From an uncultured Clostridia bacterium (lineage in GTDB: Bacteria > Bacillota > DTU014), in NCBI GenBank assembly GCA_900016865.1, contig FIZI01000018.1, positions 1-53,528 on the forward strand: a DNA stretch of 53,528 nucleotides, in the 5' to 3' direction. The position numbers and the translations under genes were made by a program. The stretch's first letter is position 1, and every line of letters starts with the position of its first letter. Below, one piece after another: positions 8,234 through 16,928 of the stretch. The notes under the pieces were generated by a model. The model was given only the letters and a program-made list of their open reading frames with translations. It did no database searches and was not told where the DNA came from.

Positions 8234-10567
8234 GTGCGTGAGAGGGTACGGGTTATTTCAGCTTTGATCATGCTTTTCTTGCTGGTTGCTACTGTTGGCG
8301 TTCGGGGCCAGGTGGTCAACGTTGCCGTGGATTTTTCGGAAGGTCTGGCTGGATGGAGAGCCTTTGGTTCGGGTGTGCTCGATGTCACCATGGAACAGGC
8401 CAGGTCCGAACCTAAGGCGCTTAAGATGACTGGAAGGACAGCCGGATGGCATTCGGCTGCGCTTGATGTTGATTACCTTTTGGCCGACGGCGGCACCTAT
8501 AGGTTTGCAGTCTATGTGCGTCTGGTGTCACCACCTGGAAGTGAGATCTGTGGACACCTCGTTATGGGCGAGAATCTGCGCGATGGGACTACTAATTACA
8601 GATGGATCTCGGCTGATGTGCCACTGAGTAGCGACGACTGGGTGTTGATCGAGAGTGAACCCTATACTTTTGATGCAGAGGAGGTCAGCACAGCCTGGCT
8701 ATACGTCGAGATTGGCGATGACACGGCCTCTTACTACATCGATGATTTCTTAATTACCGGGGACAGAGCGCTTAGGGCACTATACCCTAGGACTTTCGAA
8801 AAAGACATTCCGGCCTTGAAAGACGTCTACAAAGACTACTTCCACCTAGGTGCCGCAACCGGACCGCAGTTTCTTAATGAACAGGATGTCTATGCGGGCT
8901 TTATCAGCTATCATTATGGTGTACTGGTAGCTGGAAACTCCATGAAGCCTGATGCTCTCCAGCCTGCAGAGGGACGCTTTAGCTGGAGAGACGCCGACCG
9001 CTTTGTGCAGTTTGCAGAGCGGCACAATATGCTGCTTCGCGGTCATACGTTGTTATGGCACAATCAGGTTCCTGCTTGGTTTTTTGTTGATCCTCATGAT
9101 AGCACTAAACCTGCGACCAGTGAGCAGCTGATCTCACGAATGGAAAATCACATCAAGACAGTCGTGGGCAGGTACAAGGGGAAGGTTCACTCTTGGGACG
9201 TCGTGAACGAGGTCCTCAATGATTCGGGCGGGCTACGGGGCGAAGCCGATGGCTCCAGATGGATGTCAATAATTGGGGATGTGGACGGTGACGGATTCGC
9301 CAGCGATTACATCGAGCTGGCGTTCAAGTTCGCCCGGGAAGCCGACCCTGACGCAAGATTGATCATCAACGATTACGGTCTCGAATCCGGCGGGGCAAAG
9401 CGCATGGGCATGTACAACCTAGTGAAGCGGATGCTCGAGAATGGGATTCCAGTAGATGGGGTTGGGTTGCAGATGCACATCTCCATATACGGACCGACAC
9501 CCAGTCAGATCGAGGAGACGATCGAGTTGTTCGCATCTCTGAAAGCGTACAACCCTGATTTCATGGTCGAAGTCACCGAGATGGACATGTCTGTTTACAG
9601 CTGGATGGAGCAGAAGAAAGAGATCACTCAGGAGCTGCTCGAGCTTCAAGCTGAGCTTTACGGCGAGATTTTTGAGGTGTTCAAGAGACAAGCTGCGAAA
9701 GGCAATCTCGATATCGTCGTTCTCTGGGGAACTGGTGATCACGACAGCTGGTTGAACGACTTCCCGATTAAGGGCAGGGGCGATGCAGGGCTCTTGTTCG
9801 ACAAACAGCTAGAAGCCAAGCCTGCATATTACAAGGTTGTGCAGCCGGATAAACCGTGGTACGTCACCAAGGCGGAGTTCAAAGGCGCTCTGAAGCTGAT
9901 CGGCAGCACCGGTCAGGTCATTGCCAATCTGCTGCCTGGCGAGTACACCCTCGACGAACTGCACTCAAGTTTCGACCTCAGCGATCTTGGAAAGGCCCAG
10001 CTGGCGAAGGGATACATCTTAGAGGTCTTAACTGCCCCAGATAACGCGTCGAGGATCTATGTCGGCGACGATCAGGTTTTTGACCTGGATTCCGCAGCAC
10101 TGGGTGCAAGAATAGTGATCAAAGAGGATACGGCGAGAAACGTGGTGATTGGCAAGCCAGTCACAGCCAGCCATCGTCAAGATCGCGCTGCCCGGGCTAT
10201 CGATGGGCAGCTCCTTTCCAGTTGGAGCGTCAGTGCAGAACCGCCATACTGGTTGAGCGTGGATTTGGAGAGACCGTATGTCCTGACACGGTGGGTTATG
10301 CACCACCGCGGCGGTGGCGGCCTGAGTTCGGAGCTTCTCGACGGGCCGTTGAACGCAGCTGATTTCCGTCTTCAGATCAGCGATGACGCACAATCGTGGC
10401 ACGATGTGGATGTCGTTGAAGGCAACCTATTGGCCAAGACCAATCGTGTGATAGATCCAGTCGTAGCCCGGTACGTGCGAGTGTTGATAACCAAGCCCTC
10501 ATCTATGCCGTGGGATAGTCAAGTGGTTGTCTACGAGTTCGAAGTGCATGGGTTTGAGACTGAATAG
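8234..10567 (+). CDS. Secreted multidomain endo-xylanase CBM22-GH10-CBM32
   Basis: GGAGGTG (8221-8227) places the start at the GTG at 8234, giving 777 residues with a signal peptide (ISALIMLFLLVATVGVRG). Residues about 27-176 are a CBM22/CBM4_9-type module (VDFSEGLAGW, YYIDDFLITGD). Residues about 185-535 are GH10, with acid/base Glu326 in WDVVNE and nucleophile Glu449 in VEVTEMDMS, plus the barrel motifs GHTLLWHNQVPAWF and INDYGLE. The C-terminal 140 residues (RNVVIGKPVTASH to VYEFEVHGFE) form an F5/8-type discoidin module like CBM32. A region of about 90 residues between GH10 and CBM32 is unassigned. The enzyme would cut internal beta-1,4 xylan linkages outside the cell. No SLH or dockerin domain is present, so it is probably free. 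Confidence 0.93.
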   Translation: MRERVRVISALIMLFLLVATVGVRGQVVNVAVDFSEGLAGWRAFGSGVLDVTMEQARSEPKALKMTGRTAGWHSAALDVDYLLADGGTYRFAVYVRLVSPPGSEICGHLVMGENLRDGTTNYRWISADVPLSSDDWVLIESEPYTFDAEEVSTAWLYVEIGDDTASYYIDDFLITGDRALRALYPRTFEKDIPALKDVYKDYFHLGAATGPQFLNEQDVYAGFISYHYGVLVAGNSMKPDALQPAEGRFSWRDADRFVQFAERHNMLLRGHTLLWHNQVPAWFFVDPHDSTKPATSEQLISRMENHIKTVVGRYKGKVHSWDVVNEVLNDSGGLRGEADGSRWMSIIGDVDGDGFASDYIELAFKFAREADPDARLIINDYGLESGGAKRMGMYNLVKRMLENGIPVDGVGLQMHISIYGPTPSQIEETIELFASLKAYNPDFMVEVTEMDMSVYSWMEQKKEITQELLELQAELYGEIFEVFKRQAAKGNLDIVVLWGTGDHDSWLNDFPIKGRGDAGLLFDKQLEAKPAYYKVVQPDKPWYVTKAEFKGALKLIGSTGQVIANLLPGEYTLDELHSSFDLSDLGKAQLAKGYILEVLTAPDNASRIYVGDDQVFDLDSAALGARIVIKEDTARNVVIGKPVTASHRQDRAARAIDGQLLSSWSVSAEPPYWLSVDLERPYVLTRWVMHHRGGGGLSSELLDGPLNAADFRLQISDDAQSWHDVDVVEGNLLAKTNRVIDPVVARYVRVLITKPSSMPWDSQVVVYEFEVHGFETE

Positions 10568-10590
10568 GGATAGCCTGCACGGCTATCCCT
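10566..10590 (+). terminator. Hairpin at the xylanase stop codon
   Basis: The arms AGGGATAGCC and GGCTATCCCT form a perfect 10-bp stem with a TGCAC loop, starting inside the stop codon of the CBM22-GH10 gene. There is no T-run after it (CTCAAG follows), so it could be a weak terminator or a 3'-stabilising hairpin. Confidence 0.55.
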
Positions 10591-10650
10591 CTCAAGTGGG
10601 TTAAGCCTTTCTCTAGACACACCCGATTTTCTTTGCTCCCAGCAGTCATA

Positions 10651-10697
10651 CAAAGACAATGGCAGCTGGGGCATTGTCTTTGTAGCTGACAGCTACA
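10651..10697. other. Two adjoining perfect hairpins in the xylanase intergenic region
   Basis: CAAAGACAATG and CATTGTCTTTG (10651-10682) form a perfect 11-bp stem with a 10-base loop. Sharing its last two bases, TGTAGCT/AGCTACA (10681-10697) forms a 7-bp stem with a 3-base loop, followed by AAAACA. Read on the minus strand the second hairpin is preceded by a T-run. Because they share bases, the two cannot both be fully closed. Function is unknown; a terminator or processing signal is possible. Confidence 0.5.
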
Positions 10698-10864
10698 AAA
10701 ACACGTCTGCGATGTTACGAATTGAGTCGCTCATTGATGTCCCAGGTGAATGCATTCCACATATCGCACCGTCATGTTGAGGCATGATTCTCGGCGCATG
10801 CAAAGGTATGCAGTGGAGACACGTAGAACTACCAAGAACCAGGGTGTTCTAAGGGGAGATGGAC

Positions 10865-10918
10865 ATGACTAATCTGGCCGAGCCTAGCCGCATGCCATCG
10901 GCCCGGGTTGCTCACTAG
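10865..10918 (+). CDS. Possible 17-residue leader peptide before the second xylanase
   Basis: AGGGGAG (10852-10858) sits 6 bases before an ATG that opens an 18-codon frame (MTNLAEPSRMPSARVAH, then TAG). GCCTAGCC inside it (10882-10889) is exactly complementary to GGCTAGGC at 10980-10987. A further hairpin (CTGAG-g-TCGG with CCGA-CTCAG, about 11024-11060) lies downstream, before the GH10 start at 11173. Good initiation signals plus competing base pairing fit a regulatory leader, but a chance short frame cannot be excluded. No T-box (AGGGTGG...CCGCG) motif is seen. The rest of the 580-base gap from 10591 to 11172 shows no recognisable gene. Confidence 0.3.
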   Translation: MTNLAEPSRMPSARVAH

Positions 10919-11172
10919 TTAGTCGAGAGCTAGGAGCCTACTGACTACACCATCAGGACTGAGAGACGCACACCCGGAGGGCTAGGCCTGAGGGGTGAGC
11001 TGTTTCTTCAGGGATTGGGGTTTGAGCTGAGGTCGGGAGCATTGCTTCCCTCCGACTCAGAGCTGAAGTAGATCTCTCAGCGTCGCTCTGATTGGAGGAG
11101 GCAGGGCATTTGCAGAGCAAGATTTAGGACAGTCGCACCTACGATTAGCGATTCTCTTGATGAGGTGATTTT

Positions 11173-12414
11173 GTGAGAAGGATAAATCGTATCTTGTTGG
11201 TGTCGCTTGCTGCGGTCCTCTTGATAGCGGCTACTATCGGCTATGCGGGTGCGGATGCCATTGTCGTCGACGGCTACGACATCACGGCTTCTGTCTCCGG
11301 AACACCTCTGAAGGACGCATATTCCGACTACTTCATGATGGGAGTAGGACTCAACGGGTACAACGTTGAGACAGACACGGTCAACTCTAAGGCGATGACA
11401 GAGATTATCAAGTACCACTTCAACAGCGTTACATATAGCAACTTGATGAAGCCGGTCTACTTCCTTGACCAAAATGGGAGCATAAGAAACCACGACGCAG
11501 GAAACCCGGAGCCGGCAGTCACGTTTGATTCTGCTATTAGGGGTATGGAGTTTTGCAAAAGCACCGGGATCAAGATGCGCGGCCATGTATTGGTATGGCA
11601 TACCCAGACACCTGATTGGTTCTTCCGCGAAGGCTACAGGGACGAAGGCGAATACGTAGACAGAGAGACTATGCTGGCCCGTCTCGAAAGCTACATACGC
11701 CAGGTCTTGGAGTTTTTCCAGACTGAGTATCCAAGCGTGATATACGCTTGGGACGTGGTCAACGAGGCAGTCGAGAACGGTTGGGGCAACTACGAGACTG
11801 AGTCTGGGTTCAACATCAGGACTAGGTACGACGGCACGAAGATAAACCCCTGGTATGCTGTGATTGGAGTGGACTACGTCGAGAAAGCCTTTGAATACGC
11901 CAGGAGATACGCTGATCCCGAAGTCAAGCTATTCTACAACGACTACAACACGTTTCAGCCTTCTAAGACACAGGCAATCTACAGGCTGGTATCCCATCTT
12001 AAGGAAAAGGGGCTCATAGACGGCATTGGCATGCAGGGGTACATGGATCTGTCCTATCCCGGGATTGAGAGCGGTAGAGACAATCTCAAGGATGCACTAG
12101 CGAAGTTTGCAGAGCTGGGGCTTGAGATTCACATTACGGAGTTGTCCATCAGGACCAATGGCTCCAGCGAGGAGTTGTTCAGGAGACAGGCTCAGCGATA
12201 CCAGGCTGTGTTCAACACGCTTGCAGAGATGGATACAGCTGGAGGAGGTCCGGCAAACATAACAAGTGTCACAGTATTTGGGCTAATGGACAACTACCTT
12301 TTCTACAGCGATGACACAACGACCACTCGTCTGTTTGACGGAAATCTCCAACCTAAGCCAGCGTTTTATAGCGTCTTGGGGGTCGCAGAGAGACTCAACG
12401 CACAAGTTGATTAA
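11173..12414 (+). CDS. Secreted GH10 endo-1,4-beta-xylanase
   Basis: This 413-residue enzyme begins at a GTG preceded by GAGGTGA. The signal peptide is MRRINRILLVSLAAVLLIAATIGYAGA-like. The rest is a single GH10 barrel with GHVLVWHTQTPDWF, acid/base Glu198 in WDVVNE, FYNDYN, GIGMQGYMDL and nucleophile Glu323 in IHITELS. No binding module is attached. It would hydrolyse internal xylan bonds outside the cell, complementing the larger CBM22-bearing xylanase upstream. Both could share a long transcript, although the 605-base gap with hairpins suggests separate control. Confidence 0.94.
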   Translation: MRRINRILLVSLAAVLLIAATIGYAGADAIVVDGYDITASVSGTPLKDAYSDYFMMGVGLNGYNVETDTVNSKAMTEIIKYHFNSVTYSNLMKPVYFLDQNGSIRNHDAGNPEPAVTFDSAIRGMEFCKSTGIKMRGHVLVWHTQTPDWFFREGYRDEGEYVDRETMLARLESYIRQVLEFFQTEYPSVIYAWDVVNEAVENGWGNYETESGFNIRTRYDGTKINPWYAVIGVDYVEKAFEYARRYADPEVKLFYNDYNTFQPSKTQAIYRLVSHLKEKGLIDGIGMQGYMDLSYPGIESGRDNLKDALAKFAELGLEIHITELSIRTNGSSEELFRRQAQRYQAVFNTLAEMDTAGGGPANITSVTVFGLMDNYLFYSDDTTTTRLFDGNLQPKPAFYSVLGVAERLNAQVD

Positions 12415-12455
12415 GGGTGAGATACTTACAACACATGCCGATGAGGGCGATTGCG

Positions 12456-12905
12456 GTGAAAAAGGCTCTAGTGACTGCGGTTCTTGTGATCGTGGTTGGA
12501 TCGTTGTGCACAGTGGCGGAGGCATATACAAAGAGTCATATTAGAGCTGCCGAGGAGCTGCTCCTGGTTATGGAGATGCCAGAGATGGTATCAGAGATGG
12601 TCGACATGGTTATCGAGTCTCAGTTTCAGCAGATTCCCGAGATGGCTCAGCTTGAGGATGTCTTTAGGACCTTTTTTGCGAAACACTTCAGCTGGGAGCG
12701 CCTCAGGAATCACTACATACAGATCTACGTGGAGGCATTCACTGAGCAGGAACTAAGAGAGATCATTGCCTTTTACCAGACTGAGACCGGCAAGAAGCTG
12801 TTAAGGCTCGGTCCTGAGCTGACAAGCAAAAGCATGATCCTCGGGCAGGAGATAGTGATAGAGCACATGCCTGAGCTAGAGCAGATGATACTGGAGCAGC
12901 TATAG
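12456..12905 (+). CDS. Exported DUF2059-domain protein
   Basis: The protein has an N-terminal hydrophobic export signal (VTAVLVIVVGSLCTVAEA) followed by a helical DUF2059-type domain with the diagnostic run FTEQELREIIAFYQTETGKKLLRLGPEL and a Met/Glu-rich tail. Molecular function of this family is unknown to me. The frame is open from a GTG at 12417, three bases after the GH10 stop. ATGs occur at 12435 and 12441, and GAGGGCG favours the GTG at 12456, so the start is uncertain. The tight spacing implies cotranscription with the xylanase, perhaps as an envelope or secretion accessory. Confidence 0.75.
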   Translation: MKKALVTAVLVIVVGSLCTVAEAYTKSHIRAAEELLLVMEMPEMVSEMVDMVIESQFQQIPEMAQLEDVFRTFFAKHFSWERLRNHYIQIYVEAFTEQELREIIAFYQTETGKKLLRLGPELTSKSMILGQEIVIEHMPELEQMILEQL

Positions 12906-12955
12906 TAGACGGGTGTCAGAACTTAGGTGCGGCTCTATGCATTGCTTATAGCAAA

Positions 12956-13159
12956 TTGCTGGTGGGCTGTCCGCTCTTGCATGGACATCGTTGGCCACCA
13001 GATGTGGTAATATGGTCTTGGCGAGCTCTATCTCGGTCTCCTGTAGCCGAAGATATCTTTGTGTGCTGCCGTGATGAGGTTGAACGCTGGCAACACTCCT
13101 GTAATCATGTCATTGCCAGAGCCCTGAGAGAGGGGAAGATCCTATATGGGAGCACATGA
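12956..13159 (+). pseudogene. Possible remnant of a nucleotidyltransferase (MNT-like) gene
   Basis: Only the end of this short frame is recognisable. RDEVERWQHSCNHVIARALREGKILYGS resembles the C-terminal tail of minimal nucleotidyltransferases, which often end in an 'ALREGKVLY' pattern. The preceding residues do not give the GSxx...DxD active site, no matching HEPN gene follows, and there is no good ribosome binding site. I read it as a decayed 3' fragment. The remaining bases of the 285-base gap show nothing else. Confidence 0.35.
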
Positions 13160-13190
13160 AGAGGCATGCCCATGAGAAGGGGGAGCAGAC

Positions 13191-13886
13191 ATGGCTGAAG
13201 TCTTGGACAACATCCCAGTCGAGTTTGATACAGAATCTTTGATCAAAGCCTGCCGTATAGAACCCATGAGTGAGGACGCTGATGCGTTTCACAAGTTGAT
13301 AGACAAGGCCCGCGAGATCGCAAGGCCCAAGGCCGTGTATCGCGAGGCTTTTATTGAGGATCGCAGTGATAACACGGTTGTCGTCGAGGGCGTCAAATTC
13401 ACGAGTGCGATGCTGGCAAAGAACCTCGCCGATGTCGAGAGAGTATTTGCCTTTGTCGCAACGTGCGGGCATGAGATGGATCAGGTAGATTTGCCAGTTG
13501 ACGATTTCTTGGCAGAGTACTGGTGGGACCAGATAAAGGCCGCAGCACTTGGATGTGCGTCTGCGTATTTGGACGAGCACCTAAGGAGCAGATTCCGTCT
13601 GGACAAGACCGCTCAGATGCATCCTGGGTCGGGAGAGGTCGAAGTGTGGCCGATTCAGCAGCAAAAAGAGCTGTTTTCTCTGCTTGGAGACGTAAGAGGG
13701 TTGATTGGAGTAGAACTGACGGAGTCTTTTCTCATGGTCCCGAATAAGAGTGTGTCCGGAGTTATCTTTGCAACGGGGAAGGACTTCCGTAGCTGCCAGG
13801 TATGTCAAAGGAACAACTGCCCAAATCGCATGGCTGAGTTTGACGAAAATCTGTGGAGAGAGATAGCGAAATTAGACGAGGAGTGA
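13191..13886 (+). CDS. MetH activation-domain-like protein (corrinoid reactivation)
   Basis: The 231-residue protein resembles the vitamin-B12-dependent methionine synthase activation domain as a stand-alone unit. Visible features are AKNLADVERVFAFVATCGHEM, the ALGCASAYLDEHL helix, MHPGSGEVEVWPIQQQKELFSLL, the MVPNKSVSGVIF strand (compare the 'KSVSG' signature) and a C-terminal CxxCx4C cluster, CQVCQRNNC. Known relatives bind S-adenosylmethionine and reductively remethylate inactive cob(II)alamin on corrinoid proteins. Three UroD-fold methyltransferase relatives occur elsewhere in the window, but no corrinoid protein does. GGGGGAGCAG precedes the ATG, and the stop overlaps the beginning of the GH78 frame, so the two are probably translationally coupled. 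Confidence 0.8.
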   Translation: MAEVLDNIPVEFDTESLIKACRIEPMSEDADAFHKLIDKAREIARPKAVYREAFIEDRSDNTVVVEGVKFTSAMLAKNLADVERVFAFVATCGHEMDQVDLPVDDFLAEYWWDQIKAAALGCASAYLDEHLRSRFRLDKTAQMHPGSGEVEVWPIQQQKELFSLLGDVRGLIGVELTESFLMVPNKSVSGVIFATGKDFRSCQVCQRNNCPNRMAEFDENLWREIAKLDEE

Positions 13887-13894
13887 TCACAGCT

Positions 13895-16624
13895 GTGACG
13901 TACAATCAGGATCAATGTCTAACTCCTACGCCGAACTCAAAGATCAATCCCCCCTCAAACCCGCCCAACGCAGCCGATAGGCCAATAGCAGTTGCAGGTC
14001 TGACATGCAATCATGTACGCAACCCTATAGGAGTGGATAGCCCCAAGCCAAAGCTTAGTTGGAAGCTCTACTCCAATGTCAGAGGACAGTATCAGACAGC
14101 CTACAGAGTGGTTGCCGCAAGCTCAGCGGATAGCCTTGATCAGGGATGTTACGACCTTTGGGACAGCGGAAAGGTCGAATCGTCCGACTCGATTTTTGTC
14201 GAATACGGAGGTAAGCCTCTAGGTTCACGTCAAAGATGCTACTGGAAGGTAATGGTATGGGATAAAGGCGGCAATGCCTCAGACTGGAGCGAGACTGCTT
14301 ACTTTGAGATGGGGTTGCTAGACAAGTCGGACTGGTCCGCAAGATGGATTGCAGTGGATCCGGGCTACACGACAACCCTCGAGACGCTTCCTGCGCCGTT
14401 TTTTAGGAAAGAGGTAAGGCTGGACCAAGATGTAGTCTCCGCCCGAGCATACGTCTGCGGGCTCGGATACTACGAGCTTACGATCAACGGGCAGAAAGCC
14501 GGGGACTCGGTCTTGACCCCGCTGTTCACGAGATACGACCGCACAGTACTGTATGACACGATTGACGTGACCAACCTGCTTAAGCAGGGCGACAACGCTC
14601 TAGGCGTTGTTCTCGGCAACGGATGGTACAACTGCTTCACCAGAGAGGTCTGGATGTTCAAGGAGGCGCCTTGGAGGCATAGGCCCAAGCTATTGCTGCA
14701 GCTTCACATAGAGCTGGCAGATGGCTCAACCGTTGTGGTTAACAGCGATACTAGCTGGAAGGTCACAACGGGGCCGATTGTCTTTGACGGCTTGCGCAAC
14801 GGCGAGGTCTATGATGCCAGATTGGAAATGCCAGGCTGGGATTTGCCCGGATACGACGACAGCTCATGGAGCAACGCGAGCATCATCGCACCGCCGGGTG
14901 GCGTTTTGAGGTCGTCGCTGGCGCCGCCGATACGAGTGACTGGTACCATTAAGCCGATCAGCGTCAAGGAGGTGTCGCCCGGCACTTGGGTATATGACCT
15001 TGGCCAGAGCATCTCAGGGTGGGCTCGAATCAGTGTTGAGGGGCCTGCAGGCACCGAGATCACTCTCAAGTACGCTGAGAAGCTGGCTGAGGATGGCAGC
15101 CTTGATTCGAGCAACATAGACGTATTCATCAAAACAGGTGAGTTCCAGACTGACCGGTACATCATGAAGGGAGAAGGTACGGAGGTTTGGGAGCCTCGGT
15201 TTACCTACCATGGATTCCGGTATGTCCAGGTCACGGGCTTCCCCCAAACACCGACATTGGACAACCTGTGCGGCAGAGTCGTACATACAGACTTCGAGCA
15301 GCGCGGCACCTTCGAATGCTCAGACGCGACCCTCAACAGCATACAGAAATGCACGCGGTGGTCAACACTGACCAACTACCATGGAATGCCGACAGATTGC
15401 CCTCACAGAGAAAAAAACGGCTGGACTGGCGATGCGCAGATTTCGGCTGAGCAGACTTTACTGAACTTCAACCCTGCCACGGCTTACGCCAAGTGGATGC
15501 GGGACTTCATCGATGTTCAGAGACCGAGTGGGCAGTTGCCGGGCATTGTCCCCACTGGAGGATGGGGATTCAACTGGGGCAGCGGCCCTGCTTGGGATAG
15601 CACTATAGTGCTCATTCCTTGGTATGTCTATCTTTATACAGGAGACATGACAATCATCGAGGAGACGTACGAGAACATCAAGCTGTATGTCGACTATATG
15701 ACTGACATGTCTGAGGATTATATCGTCGAATTCGGCTTGGGTGACTGGTGCCATCCTTACGACAAGGACCCGAACCACCCGAAGTGCCCAACTGCAGTCA
15801 CTGATACGGCCTACTACTACGTAAACGCACTGCTGCTCTCCAAGATGGCACGCTTGCTCGGACGGGATTCAGACGCTGCGAAATACGCTGATCTGGCTGA
15901 CAACGTCAAGAAGGCGTTCAGACAAAGGTTCCTTGACAGCTCAACAGGCATTGTCGAGGGCAACTGCCAGACGTCCTTGGCGTGTGCACTCTACCAGGGC
16001 CTGACCGAAGATGATGACAAGGAGCTCGTATTCGAAAGACTTGTTGAGCAGGTCGAGCTGCGTGATCGACATATAGACAGCGGCATCCTGGGCGCCAAGT
16101 ACGTCATGCACACTCTGACCGAAAATGGAAGGGCCGACTTGGCATATGCAATGGCTACGCAGAAGACGTACCCGGGTTGGGGCCACTGGATTGAGCAGGG
16201 CGCAACCACCCTCTGGGAGTCGTGGGACGGCGAAGCGTCGCGCAACCACCACTTTTTTGGCGACATCAGTGCCTGGTTTTACAAGGGGCTTGCCGGGATC
16301 AACCCGGATGACAACAAACCCGGTTTCAAGCATATTGTTATCCGTCCAAACCCTGTAGATGGACTTGAGTGGGTAAAGGCAACACACGAATCAATGTACG
16401 GCACCATCGTTTCGGAGTGGAGAGTCGATAACGGGAAGTTTGAGCTCAAGGTGAGTGTTCCGGTAAACTGCACAGCCACTGTCATGATACCCGCTCCGTA
16501 CTGTGAGTCCGTCTCTGAGGCGACGGCCCAGGCAGAGGGTAGTGACATAACCGTTTCACGTCTGGACAACATGGCGGCAATCGAAATAGGTTCAGGAGAC
16601 TACGTGTTTGTGGCATTTTTATAG
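13895..16624 (+). CDS. Cytoplasmic GH78 alpha-L-rhamnosidase
   Basis: The frame is open from 13853, overlapping the upstream gene, but GAGGAG (13876-13881) best serves the GTG at 13895 (about 909 residues). There is no signal peptide. Domain order is the N-terminal Ig-like region (VAGLTCNHVRNPIGVDSPKPKLSW), the jelly-roll (LGYYELTINGQKAGDSVLTPLFTRYD), a second beta domain, the (alpha/alpha)6 barrel with the family signature MPTDCPHREKNGWTGDAQ (residues about 500-517) carrying the acidic catalytic residues, and the TLWESWDG motif with the general-base Glu. The enzyme would release L-rhamnose from imported oligosaccharides or glycosides, which suggests pectic or xylan-terminal substrates. Confidence 0.93.
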   Translation: MTYNQDQCLTPTPNSKINPPSNPPNAADRPIAVAGLTCNHVRNPIGVDSPKPKLSWKLYSNVRGQYQTAYRVVAASSADSLDQGCYDLWDSGKVESSDSIFVEYGGKPLGSRQRCYWKVMVWDKGGNASDWSETAYFEMGLLDKSDWSARWIAVDPGYTTTLETLPAPFFRKEVRLDQDVVSARAYVCGLGYYELTINGQKAGDSVLTPLFTRYDRTVLYDTIDVTNLLKQGDNALGVVLGNGWYNCFTREVWMFKEAPWRHRPKLLLQLHIELADGSTVVVNSDTSWKVTTGPIVFDGLRNGEVYDARLEMPGWDLPGYDDSSWSNASIIAPPGGVLRSSLAPPIRVTGTIKPISVKEVSPGTWVYDLGQSISGWARISVEGPAGTEITLKYAEKLAEDGSLDSSNIDVFIKTGEFQTDRYIMKGEGTEVWEPRFTYHGFRYVQVTGFPQTPTLDNLCGRVVHTDFEQRGTFECSDATLNSIQKCTRWSTLTNYHGMPTDCPHREKNGWTGDAQISAEQTLLNFNPATAYAKWMRDFIDVQRPSGQLPGIVPTGGWGFNWGSGPAWDSTIVLIPWYVYLYTGDMTIIEETYENIKLYVDYMTDMSEDYIVEFGLGDWCHPYDKDPNHPKCPTAVTDTAYYYVNALLLSKMARLLGRDSDAAKYADLADNVKKAFRQRFLDSSTGIVEGNCQTSLACALYQGLTEDDDKELVFERLVEQVELRDRHIDSGILGAKYVMHTLTENGRADLAYAMATQKTYPGWGHWIEQGATTLWESWDGEASRNHHFFGDISAWFYKGLAGINPDDNKPGFKHIVIRPNPVDGLEWVKATHESMYGTIVSEWRVDNGKFELKVSVPVNCTATVMIPAPYCESVSEATAQAEGSDITVSRLDNMAAIEIGSGDYVFVAFL

Positions 16625-16685
16625 TCTCCAGTCAGTTGTGACGTAGAAGCCAGGCTGCAGAGGTGTTTGCCACACTTGAGACTAT

Positions 16686-16723
16686 GCCCGCCAAGAAGCG
16701 ATAGCGCTTCTTTGGCGGGCTTT
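16686..16723 (+). terminator. Rho-independent terminator after GH78
   Basis: GCCCGCCAAGAAGCG pairs with CGCTTCTTTGGCGGGC through a 15-bp stem with one bulged T and an ATAG loop, followed by TTT. It would end the transcript that contains the xylanase-to-GH78 genes. Confidence 0.85.
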
Positions 16724-16805
16724 GATCTTATGCGTCCGCAGCCATTACCGCGGGTTGAGTACGCATACGGGTTCGCATCAGGCGAGGCTTGTTTCCTAGA
16801 TGGGC

Positions 16806-16834
16806 TTGGAATCTTATCCTAAACATGCTATTCT
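16806..16834 (+). promoter_or_regulatory. Predicted sigma-A promoter of the GH51 gene
   Basis: TTGGAA (16806-16811) and TATTCT (16829-16834) are separated by 17 bases, each matching 4 of 6 consensus bases. The predicted start point, about 16841, falls 5 bases before the palindrome at 16846-16865 and about 90 bases before the GH51 start codon. An isolated promoter is expected here because a strong terminator lies just upstream. Confidence 0.5.
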
Positions 16835-16845
16835 CTATAGTAGCG

Positions 16846-16865
16846 AAATCTAACGGGTTAGATTT
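16846..16865. promoter_or_regulatory. Perfect 20-bp palindrome, probable repressor operator
   Basis: The sequence AAATCTAAC-GG-GTTAGATTT has 9-bp perfect arms around a GG centre. It starts immediately downstream of the predicted transcription start of the GH51 gene, a position where a bound repressor would block transcription. The form suits a dimeric GntR- or LacI-type regulator. No such regulator gene is in the window and no second copy of the palindrome was noticed. Confidence 0.6.
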
Positions 16866-16928
16866 TGGCCTAGTTGGGTTTTGGCGTGCCTCGTTAGCAT
16901 CACCAGCATAGAACCGGGGGTGGAATCG

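Noticed and set aside
10840-11172. T-box or known metabolite riboswitch before GH10
   Set aside because: No T-box core, no cobalamin-box, c-di-GMP or SAM motif could be found; only a generic leader is supportable.
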